DNA from: Deltaproteobacteria bacterium
GTDB lineage: Bacteria; Myxococcota_A; Polyangia; DRWM01; JAAZOP01
Direction: 5' to 3'
DNA: 64,000 nt
Assembly: GCA_016218765.1 (NCBI GenBank)
Contig: JACRCZ010000017.1
Span: 32,611-96,610, forward strand
Under the pieces are notes generated by a model that was given only the letters and a program-made list of their open reading frames with translations, made no database searches and was not told where the DNA came from. This document shows, one piece after another, positions 54,873-62,460 of this stretch. The position numbers and the translations under genes were made by a program. How positions within the stretch are numbered: position 1 is the first letter of the stretch; every line of letters starts with the position of its first letter.

Positions 54873-57110
54873 CTACTGCGACCCCTGGATCTCCGGCGGC
54901 ACCAGGAAGTAGATGTCGCGCGAGTCCAGCGGCGTGAACAGGTCGCCGATCACGTTGATTGTGGCCCGGTAGATCTGCGCGTCCGCCGTGGCGGCGATCG
55001 TCACGTTGCGCTTGACGTGGATGTCCCAGCACACGCTCGTCCCCGGCAGCAGCGACGGGAAGTAGTCGGGATGCCCGTCGCCGTCCGAGTCGCCCGTGCC
55101 CAGCGTCGTGCAGACCCGCGTCGTGCTCGTCGCGGGGTCCCAGACCGACGCGCCGCTGACGTTGGCCTCGATGTAGTCCAGGAACTCCGTCCGCGTGTTG
55201 ACCGCGTCCGAGCCGTCGTCGACGAACTGCGCATCGACGCGGATCGGCACGTTGTTGGCGAGCGTCTGCACCGCCGTCACGACCTGGCTGCCCAGCCCCG
55301 TTCCGGACGACGAGATCGTGTACACCATCGCGGCCCCGCCGGCATCGACCGCACGCGTGTCGGTGGCCAGCGTCGTCAGATGCGAGCCGGCAGTGCCCGA
55401 GTTGACTCCGATGACCCTGATATTGGCCGCCACCAGCGCGTCGCGGGCCTGGATGTACGTCGGCGGCGTCACCCCGAGAACCGTCGCGGCGTAGGGGTTC
55501 GCCCCGCCCGGGCCGTTGTGGAACGGCGCGTCCGTGATCAGGATGATCACCCGCACCGCGTCCGACCGGAAGCACGGATACCCGATCGTCCCCGCCCCAC
55601 ACGACCGCGCCGGCTGCACCGGGTAGGTCCGCGACGGGTCGCCCGTCGCGACCGTCCACAACGCGGGCACGTGGCTCTCCGGCCCGTCGTTCCCGAAGTG
55701 GTTCGGCAGCCGATCCGCCGCCGACTGCGCCGCCGCCGCGTCGGAGGTCAGGCTCTGCAGATTGCTGTACGAGTTGTCCCCGGAACTGCCGTACGGACTG
55801 TACGGGTAGTCGTCGAACTGCCCAACCCCCGTCCAGGAATCGGGGATCGCGCCGATGATGCCGGGGATCACCGTCGCGCGAATTGACGAGCGCAAGTTGG
55901 TGATCTCGCCGCCCATCGAGCCCGTGCAGTCCACCAGGAAGTACACGTCCGCCTTCTGCAGCGACGTCGAGAACACGAGCGTGTCCTGCCACGGATCCGG
56001 GTCGTCGAGGTACGGCTCGATGAACACGAAGTCCCCGCGCGTCCGCGGCGAATCGCCCGGATCGAGCGGCGGGCTGCCGTAGGAGATCTCGATCAGATCC
56101 GTCACCCCGTCCCCGTCGCTGTCCGCCAGGCACGGGTTCGTCCCGTGCACCAGGATCTCGTCCTGGTCCCGCACCCCGTCGTTGTCCGAATCCGTGTCGC
56201 GGAAGTTCGGCAGCGAGTCGGCGTCGCACGACGCCGGCGCCGTGGTCAGATCGGTGTCCCCGGCCTCGTCGATGTCCGGCACCCCGTCCCCGTCGCTGTC
56301 CGTGTCCAGGTAGTCCTGGACACCGTCGAGGTCCGTGTCGACGATCGACTCCTGCGCGTCCGAGATCCAATCCCCGTCGGAATCCACGTCCAGGTAGTCC
56401 GGCGTCCCGTCCGCGTCCGTGTCCACCGGCGGCGTCGACGGATCCCGGTCCCCCGACTCCTGCAAATCGAAGATGCCGTCCCCGTCCGAGTCGTAGTCGC
56501 GATACGCCGGCAGCGCGTCCCCATCGACATCGATCAGCCACTCGTCGGCGTCCAGGATCGTGTCGCCGTCCGTGTCCGTGTCCAGGAAGTCCGCCGTCCC
56601 GTCGCGATCCGAGTCGGGCGGCGGCGTGCGCAGGTCGGAGTCCGCCGCCTCCACCCCGTCCGGAATGTCGTCGCCGTCCGAATCGTCGTCCTCCGCGTTG
56701 GGCACCGTGTCCCCGTCCGCGTCCGTCCACCCCTCCACGTCGTCCGGGATCGTGTCCCCGTCCCCGTCCGCAAGCGACCCGCCGTCCTCGGCGCCGGCAT
56801 CCCCGTCCGCACCGCCGTCGGCATCCCCGCCGCCTTCCCCGACCTCCGGCTCCGCATCGGCGTCGCCGTCCCCGCCGCCCTCCCCGACCTCCGGCTCCAC
56901 GTCCGCGTCGCCGTCTCCGCCGCCCTCCCCGACCTCCGGCTCCGCGTCCCCGCCGCCGTCCCCGCCCGGGGGCACGCACCGTCCTTCGAGACAGATGCCG
57001 CTCGGACACTCCGCTCCCGAAGTGCACGACGCCGCGTCGGGGTCGTACCCCGAGTCGCCCCCGCCGCCGCACCCCGACACCACGAGCGCCCACGCCCCGA
57101 CGACGACCAT
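54873..57110 (-). CDS. VWA/TSP3-repeat lipoprotein, paralogue B
   Basis: From the ATG at 57110 the product has 745 residues; the signal ends VVSGC. The start is not fully secure, since the frame is open upstream and the binding site is merely G-rich. After CTSGAECPSGICLEGRCVP the linker contains three near-identical units of the form PEVGEGGGDGDAD, unique to this copy. The TSP3-like calcium repeats and VWA domain follow; the MIDAS is DCTGS (Asp394), with Cys in the second position unlike its paralogues. The VWA part matches C and D closely, including TIGYPCFRSDAVRVIILITDAPFHNGPGG. Likely surface-exposed. Confidence 0.88.
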   Translation of the reverse strand: MVVVGAWALVVSGCGGGGDSGYDPDAASCTSGAECPSGICLEGRCVPPGGDGGGDAEPEVGEGGGDGDADVEPEVGEGGGDGDADAEPEVGEGGGDADGGADGDAGAEDGGSLADGDGDTIPDDVEGWTDADGDTVPNAEDDDSDGDDIPDGVEAADSDLRTPPPDSDRDGTADFLDTDTDGDTILDADEWLIDVDGDALPAYRDYDSDGDGIFDLQESGDRDPSTPPVDTDADGTPDYLDVDSDGDWISDAQESIVDTDLDGVQDYLDTDSDGDGVPDIDEAGDTDLTTAPASCDADSLPNFRDTDSDNDGVRDQDEILVHGTNPCLADSDGDGVTDLIEISYGSPPLDPGDSPRTRGDFVFIEPYLDDPDPWQDTLVFSTSLQKADVYFLVDCTGSMGGEITNLRSSIRATVIPGIIGAIPDSWTGVGQFDDYPYSPYGSSGDNSYSNLQSLTSDAAAAQSAADRLPNHFGNDGPESHVPALWTVATGDPSRTYPVQPARSCGAGTIGYPCFRSDAVRVIILITDAPFHNGPGGANPYAATVLGVTPPTYIQARDALVAANIRVIGVNSGTAGSHLTTLATDTRAVDAGGAAMVYTISSSGTGLGSQVVTAVQTLANNVPIRVDAQFVDDGSDAVNTRTEFLDYIEANVSGASVWDPATSTTRVCTTLGTGDSDGDGHPDYFPSLLPGTSVCWDIHVKRNVTIAATADAQIYRATINVIGDLFTPLDSRDIYFLVPPEIQGSQ

Positions 57111-57185
57111 CCCCCCCAGGCGTCTCGCCAGCGCATCCCCCGCCGGACCGGCCCCCGCTCCACCCCGCCCCCCCCTCGCCCCCCA

Positions 57186-57217
57186 CCGCTCCACCGCTCC
57201 ACCGCTCTACCGCTCCC
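57186..57217. repeat. 8-bp array (CCGCTCCA)x4 at the B/C junction
   Basis: Units CCGCTCCA, CCGCTCCA, CCGCTCTA and CCGCTCCC. The bases that follow, including the stop codon and the last codons of paralogue C, are nearly identical to those after the array at 54837. Confidence 0.9.
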
Positions 57218-57222
57218 CCCCC

Positions 57223-59487
57223 CTACTGCGACCCCTGGATCTCCGGCGGCACCAGGAAGTAGATGTCGCGCGAGTCCAGCGGCGTGAACAGGTCGCCGAT
57301 CACGTTGATCGTCGCCCGGAAGATCTGCGCGTCCGCCGTCGCCGCGATCGACACGTTGCGCTTGACGTGGATGTCCCAGCAGACGCTCGTGCCCGGCAGG
57401 AGCGACGGGAAGTAGTCGGGGTGCCCGTCGCCGTCCGCGTCGCCGGTGCCCAGCGAGGTGCAGACGCGCGTCGTGCTCGTCGCCGGATCCCAGATCGATG
57501 CCCCGCTCGTGTTGGTCTCCAGGTAGTCCAGGAACTCCGTCTGGGTGTTCACCGCGTCCGAGCCGTCGTCCAGGAACTGGGCGTCGGCGCGGATCGGGAC
57601 GTTCGTCGCGACCGCCTGGATGCCCGTGACGATCGCCGTGTCGATGGTGCCGGACGAGGTGTAGACGAGGGGCGAGCCGCCGGAGACGGCGCCCGTGTCC
57701 GTCGCGATCGACCGCAGGTTGCCGATGCCGCCACCGCCCTGCGCCACCCCGATGACCTTGGCGTTGATCGCGTTGAGCGCCGTGACCGTCTGGGCGTAGG
57801 TGGGCGTCGTGATGCTCAGGCACGAGTTGTTGTAGGCGTTGGTGCCGCCCGGCCCGTTGTGGAAATCGACGTCGGTGATCAGGATCACGATCGGCACGGC
57901 ACCGGCCCGGAAGCACGGGTAGCCCACCGTGCCGCCGCCCGCCGGGCACGCCGGCCGCGCCCCGATGTACAGGCCGTCCCCCAGGCCCGTCGCCATCGCG
58001 TACAACGCCGGCACGTCGCTCTCCGGCCCGTCCCCGCCGTAGTGCGTCGTGTAGCGGTTGACGGCAGTCTGCGCCGTCGACGCCGACGACGTCATCATCT
58101 GGAACTGGTAGTACGCCTGGTCGCCGCTCGACGAATATCCGTAGCCGCAGGCATCCCGCTGGTAGTCCTCGAACCCGCCCACGCCGTACCAGGCCGAGGG
58201 GATCGCCGTCGCCACGGCCGGGATGATCGAGGAGGACAGCGACGCCTTGAGGCTCGCCACCGAGCCGCCCATCGAGCCCGTCGTGTCCATCATGAAGTAC
58301 ACGTCCGCCTGCTGGATGTTCGTCGAGAACACCAGCGTGTCCTGCCACGGCTCGGGGTCGTTCAAGTACGGCTCGATGAACACGAAGTCGCCGCGCGTCC
58401 GGGGCGAGTCGCCCGGATCGAGCGGCGGGCTGCCGTAGGAGATCTCGATCAGGTCCGTCACGCCGTCGCCGTCGCTGTCCGCCAGGCAGGGGTTCGTCGC
58501 GTACACGAGGATCTCGTCCTGGTCGCGCACGCCGTCGTTGTCGGAATCCGTGTCGCGGAAGTTCGGGAGCGAGTCGGCGTCGCAGGACGCCGGCGGCGTC
58601 GCGAGGTCCATGTCCCCCGCCTCGTCGACGTCCGGGACCCCGTCCGCGTCGCTGTCCGTGTCCAGGTAATCGAACACCGTGTCGCCGTCCGTGTCGACGA
58701 TCGACTCCTGCGCGTCGGAAATCCAGTCGCCGTCCGCATCGAAATCCAGGTAGTCCGGCGTCGTGTCGCCGTCCGCGTCGCGCGGCGACGTCGCCGGGTC
58801 CCGGTCCCCCGACTCCTGCGAGTCGAAGATGCCGTCCCCGTCCGAATCGTAATCCCGGTACGCCGGCACCGCGTCGTGGTCGACGTCCGACAGCCACTCC
58901 TCGGCGTCGAGGATCGTGTCGCCGTCCGTGTCCGTGTCCAGGAAGTCCGGCGTCAGGTCGCGGTCGGAGTCCGGCGGCGGCGTGCGCAGATCGGAGTCCG
59001 CCGCCTCCACCGCGTCGGGAATGTCGTCGCCGTCGGAATCGTCGTCCTCCGCGTTGGGCACCGTGTCCCCGTCCGCATCCGTCCACCCCTCGACGTCGTC
59101 CGGAATCGTGTCCCCGTCCCCGTCCGCCAACGAGCCGCCGTCGTCGGCTCCCGAATCGTCCCCCACTTCCTCGACCTCGGGATCCGCATCCGCGTCCGCG
59201 TCGGCGTCCGCCGCCTCGGGGTCCGCGTCGGCGTCCGCCGCCTCGGGGTCCGCATCCGCGTCCGCGCCGCCCTCCGTTCCCTCGACCACCTCGACCGCGT
59301 CGCCGTCCGCGCCGCCGTCCGTGTCGATGGGCACGCAATGCCCCTCGAGACACAACCCGCTCGGGCACTCCGCCCCGCTCGTGCACGCCGTGGGATCCCC
59401 GTCGTCCGCCGTCGCCCCACCGCACCCCGCGCCCAGGGCGACCAGAACCGCCGCCGCCACGACCGACACGCTCGAGAACTTGTGCAT
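57223..59487 (-). CDS. VWA/TSP3-repeat lipoprotein, paralogue C
   Basis: The ATG at 59487 after AAGGAGAGG gives 754 residues; the signal ends LGAGC. The linker is built from Asp-Ala-Asp-Ala-Asp-Pro-Glu repeats (DADADPEAADADADPEAAD), different from B. TSP3-like repeats, then VWA with MIDAS DTTGS (Asp401). The loop after the MIDAS helix differs strongly from B and D (CGYGYSSSGDQAYYQF), while the following block GGDGPESDVPALYAMATG is alignable. The C-terminal 90 residues are nearly identical to B and D. This alternation of conserved and variable blocks suggests gene conversion or recombination among the tandem copies. Confidence 0.88.
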   Translation of the reverse strand: MHKFSSVSVVAAAVLVALGAGCGGATADDGDPTACTSGAECPSGLCLEGHCVPIDTDGGADGDAVEVVEGTEGGADADADPEAADADADPEAADADADADADPEVEEVGDDSGADDGGSLADGDGDTIPDDVEGWTDADGDTVPNAEDDDSDGDDIPDAVEAADSDLRTPPPDSDRDLTPDFLDTDTDGDTILDAEEWLSDVDHDAVPAYRDYDSDGDGIFDSQESGDRDPATSPRDADGDTTPDYLDFDADGDWISDAQESIVDTDGDTVFDYLDTDSDADGVPDVDEAGDMDLATPPASCDADSLPNFRDTDSDNDGVRDQDEILVYATNPCLADSDGDGVTDLIEISYGSPPLDPGDSPRTRGDFVFIEPYLNDPEPWQDTLVFSTNIQQADVYFMMDTTGSMGGSVASLKASLSSSIIPAVATAIPSAWYGVGGFEDYQRDACGYGYSSSGDQAYYQFQMMTSSASTAQTAVNRYTTHYGGDGPESDVPALYAMATGLGDGLYIGARPACPAGGGTVGYPCFRAGAVPIVILITDVDFHNGPGGTNAYNNSCLSITTPTYAQTVTALNAINAKVIGVAQGGGGIGNLRSIATDTGAVSGGSPLVYTSSGTIDTAIVTGIQAVATNVPIRADAQFLDDGSDAVNTQTEFLDYLETNTSGASIWDPATSTTRVCTSLGTGDADGDGHPDYFPSLLPGTSVCWDIHVKRNVSIAATADAQIFRATINVIGDLFTPLDSRDIYFLVPPEIQGSQ

Positions 59488-59578
59488 CTGTCCCTCTCCT
59501 TCCGTCGTCTCCCCGATCTCACATCCCACGAACCACTCCACCTCGCCCCCCCCTCGACCGCTCGCCCCCGCCCCCCCA

Positions 59579-59617
59579 CCGCTCCACCGCTCCACCGCTC
59601 TACCGCTCCACCGCTCC
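59579..59617. repeat. 8-bp array (CCGCTCCA)x5 at the C/D junction
   Basis: Units CCGCTCCA, CCGCTCCA, CCGCTCTA, CCGCTCCA and a truncated CCGCTCC, ending directly at the stop codon of paralogue D. Confidence 0.9.
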
Positions 59618-59619
59618 CC

Positions 59620-61812
59620 CTAGTGCGACCCCTGGATGTCCGGCGGCACCAGGAAGTAGATGTCGCGCGAGTCCAGCGGCGTGAACAGGTCGCCGATCAC
59701 GTTGATCGTGGCCCGGTAGATCTGCGCGTCCGCCGTCGCCGCCACCGTCACGTTGCGCTTGACGTGGATGTCCCAGCACACGCTCGTCCCGGGCAGGAGC
59801 GACGGGAAGTAGTCGGGATGGCCGTCGCCGTTCGAGTCGCCGGTCCCCAGCGACGTGCAGATCCGGGTCGTGCTCGTCGCCGGGTCCCAGATCGACGCCC
59901 CGCTGACGTTCGTCTCGATGTAGTCCAGGAACTCCGCCTGCGTGTTGATCGCGTCCGCGGCGTCATCGATGAACTGCGCGTCGACCCGGATCGGCACGTT
60001 GTTGGCCAGCGTGCGCACCGCGTTGACCACCTGCGTCCCCAGGCCCGTTCCGCTGCCGGGGATGTCGTAGACCAGCGGCGAGCCGCCCGAGTCCACGGCA
60101 CCGGTGTCGCGGGCGAGCTGCACGTCGTGGTCGTGGCTGCTCCAGGTGTCGGAGTGCACGCCGATCACCTTGATCCCCGCCGCCACCAGGGCGTCCCGGG
60201 CCTGCGCGTAGGTCGGCGCGGTCACCGGCAGCCCGTAGTATGGGTCGTAGCCGCCGGGCCCGTTGTGGTACGGCGCGTCGGTGATGAGGACGATCACCCG
60301 CACCGCGTCCGCGCGGAAGCACGGGTAGCCGATCGTCCCGGCGCCGCAGGAGCGGGCCGGGACCGCGGGATACGAGCGCGACGGGTCCCCGGTCGCCACC
60401 GTCCACAGCGCCGGGACGTGGCTCTCCGAGTCGTCGTACCCGTAGTGGTTGGGCAGGCTGTTCGCCGCGGTCTGCGCGGCCGCGGCGACCGAGGTCAGGT
60501 TCTGCAGGTTCGCGTACGAGACGTCGCCCGACCAGTAGTCGCCGAACGGCTCCACCGGGTAGTCGTCGAAGTGCCCGACCCCCGTCCAGGAGTCGGGGAT
60601 CTCGCGGATGATGTCCGGGATCACCGTCGAGCTGATCGAGGAGCGAAGCGCGCCGATCTCGCCGCCCATCGAGCCCGTCGTGTCGACCAGGAAGTACACG
60701 TCGGCCTTCTGCAACGCCGTCGAGAACACGAGGGTGTCCTGCCACGGCTCGGGGTCGTTCATGTACGGCTCCACGAACACGAAGTCGCCCCGCGTCCGCG
60801 GCGAATCGCCGACGTCCAGCGGCGGACTGCCGTACGCGATCTCGATGAGATCGGTCACCCCGTCCCCGTCGGTGTCCGCCAGGCAGGGGTTCGTCCCGTA
60901 CGTCAGGATCTCGTCCTGGTCCCGCACCCCGTCGTTGTCCGAATCCGTGTCGCGGTAGTTCGGCAGCGAGTCCCCGTCGCAGTTCGCCGCGGGCGTCGCC
61001 AGATCGGCGTCGCCCGCCTCGTCCGCGTCCGGAACGCCGTCGCCCTCGGAGTCGGAATCGAGGTAGTCCTGCACGGTGTCCCCGTCGGTGTCGAGGATCG
61101 ACTCCTGCGCGTCGGAAAGCGAATCGCCGTCGGAGTCCACGTCCAGGTAGTCGGCCGTGCCGTCGTGATCGGAATCGCGCGGCGCCGTCGCCGGGTCGGC
61201 GTCCCCGGCCTCCGTCTCGTCGAGGATGCCGTCGCCGTCGGAGTCCGAGTCGCGGTACGCGGGCACCGTGTCGCCGTCGGTATCGACCAGCCACTCCTCC
61301 GCGTCCGGAATGGCGTCGTCGTCGGAGTCGCCGTCCAGGAAGTCCGCCGTGCCGTCCCGATCCGTGTCCAGCGGAGGGGAGCGCAGGTCGCTGTCCCCCG
61401 CCTCGACCGAGTCGGGGATGTCGTCGCCGTCGGAATCCTCGTCATCGGCGTTGGGCAACGTGTCGCCGTCCGGATCAGCCGTCCCCTCGACCTCGTCGGG
61501 GATCGTGTCGCTGTCGCGATCGTCGAGCGAGCCGTCCCAGGTTTCCGCCTCCGCATCCGCGTCCGCTTCCGCGTCCGCCGCGGTGTCCGGCACCGTGTCC
61601 GCCTCCGCCCCGGACTCGGTCTCCGGGCCGGCGTCGGCGTCCGCGCCGAGCGGCACGCAGCGGTTTTCCAGGCAGATCCCGCTTGGGCAGTCCGATCCGG
61701 TCGAGCAGCTCTGGTCGTCGCCGCCTCCTCCCGCGGAGGCGCTGCAGCCCGAGAAAACGGCGACCACCGGTCCGATGACGGCCAACCCCGCCCGCCACGT
61801 CGCCACACGCAT
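59620..61812 (-). CDS. VWA/TSP3-repeat lipoprotein, paralogue D
   Basis: The ATG at 61812 after GAGGAGG gives 730 residues; signal ends VFSGC. It is the promoter-proximal member of the four-gene row. The Cys motif is CSTGSDCPSGICLENRCVP; the linker is shorter and less repetitive (ESGAEADTVPDTAADAE). TSP3-like repeats are somewhat diverged (DSDDDAIPDAEE). The VWA domain has MIDAS DTTGS (Asp377), then HFDDYPVEPFGDYWSG, and TIGYPCFRADAVRVIVLITDAPYHNGPGG. C-terminus LFTPLDSRDIYFLVPP as in B and C. Predicted outer-surface, calcium-binding. Confidence 0.88.
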   Translation of the reverse strand: MRVATWRAGLAVIGPVVAVFSGCSASAGGGGDDQSCSTGSDCPSGICLENRCVPLGADADAGPETESGAEADTVPDTAADAEADADAEAETWDGSLDDRDSDTIPDEVEGTADPDGDTLPNADDEDSDGDDIPDSVEAGDSDLRSPPLDTDRDGTADFLDGDSDDDAIPDAEEWLVDTDGDTVPAYRDSDSDGDGILDETEAGDADPATAPRDSDHDGTADYLDVDSDGDSLSDAQESILDTDGDTVQDYLDSDSEGDGVPDADEAGDADLATPAANCDGDSLPNYRDTDSDNDGVRDQDEILTYGTNPCLADTDGDGVTDLIEIAYGSPPLDVGDSPRTRGDFVFVEPYMNDPEPWQDTLVFSTALQKADVYFLVDTTGSMGGEIGALRSSISSTVIPDIIREIPDSWTGVGHFDDYPVEPFGDYWSGDVSYANLQNLTSVAAAAQTAANSLPNHYGYDDSESHVPALWTVATGDPSRSYPAVPARSCGAGTIGYPCFRADAVRVIVLITDAPYHNGPGGYDPYYGLPVTAPTYAQARDALVAAGIKVIGVHSDTWSSHDHDVQLARDTGAVDSGGSPLVYDIPGSGTGLGTQVVNAVRTLANNVPIRVDAQFIDDAADAINTQAEFLDYIETNVSGASIWDPATSTTRICTSLGTGDSNGDGHPDYFPSLLPGTSVCWDIHVKRNVTVAATADAQIYRATINVIGDLFTPLDSRDIYFLVPPDIQGSH

Positions 61813-61926
61813 GAACGGCCTCCTCGCGCTCCCCGCCCGGCGTACGCGTTCTCGCCGGCCGGCGGCGCAAACGGACTCGCGCCGGCCTCGCTTCCGCACG
61901 CCCGAGGCCGACAAATCCGCACCGTT

Positions 61927-61956
61927 AGTGTGAGCGGCAACCCCCGGATCGGTCAA
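61927..61956 (-). promoter_or_regulatory. Possible promoter of the VWA/TSP3 gene row
   Basis: On the minus strand TTGACC (61956-61951) and CACACT (61932-61927) are 18 bases apart, 115 bases before paralogue D. The -10 box is poor. Confidence 0.3.
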
Positions 61957-61969
61957 GCACTTATTGGGC

Positions 61970-62452
61970 TCAACTCTTCAGCCCGATCTTCCGCAGGAAC
62001 TCGTGCCGTTCCCTCGCGTCCGCGGGCCCCTCCACCCCCAACGGCGGCTCGCCGTCGATCACGCCCAGCACGCCGCGCCCCGTCTCCGTCCGCGCGACGA
62101 TGACCTCGACGGCGTTCGCCGTCGCACAGAAGATGCGGCACACCTCCGGCACCTCGCGAATCGCACGCAAGACGTGGATCGGAAAGAGATTCCCGAGCAT
62201 CACGAGGAAGGTATGCCCGGCGCCGATCGCCTCCGCGTTCCGCACCGCCAGCTCCTCCAGCGCGGGGTCCGTGCCGGCGTGACGCACCAGCCGCTTGCCC
62301 GACGCCTCGCAGAACGCCACGCCGAACTTCGCCCCGGGCGCGGAAGTCGCCACCGCCTCGAACAAGTCCTCCACCGTCCGGATGAAGTGCGACTGCCCGA
62401 ACACCACGTTCACGTCCGCCGGCTTCGTGAGTGCGACGACCTCGATCTCCAT
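61970..62452 (-). CDS. Adenosine-specific-kinase family protein (DUF355)
   Basis: The ATG at 62452 gives 160 residues, eight bases after the stop of the upstream gene. The sequence follows the archaeal and bacterial DUF355 pattern almost throughout: VVFGQSHFIRTVEDLFEA, GAKFGVAFCEASGKRLVRH, AIGAGHTFLVMLGNLFPIHVL, VPEVCRIFCATANAVEVIVA, and RGVLGVIDGEPPLGVE. Members have been described as adenosine-specific kinases, a small cytoplasmic protein unlike other nucleoside kinases. The biochemical role in bacteria is not firmly established. Confidence 0.88.
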   Translation of the reverse strand: MEIEVVALTKPADVNVVFGQSHFIRTVEDLFEAVATSAPGAKFGVAFCEASGKRLVRHAGTDPALEELAVRNAEAIGAGHTFLVMLGNLFPIHVLRAIREVPEVCRIFCATANAVEVIVARTETGRGVLGVIDGEPPLGVEGPADARERHEFLRKIGLKS

Positions 62453-62460
62453 CGCCCACC

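Noticed and set aside
56560..62103. Very long open frame (about 1850 codons) on the plus strand opposite the VWA/TSP3 genes
   Set aside because: It is the antisense shadow of highly repetitive GC-rich genes; the translation is Arg/Val/His-rich low-complexity with no start signal or domain.
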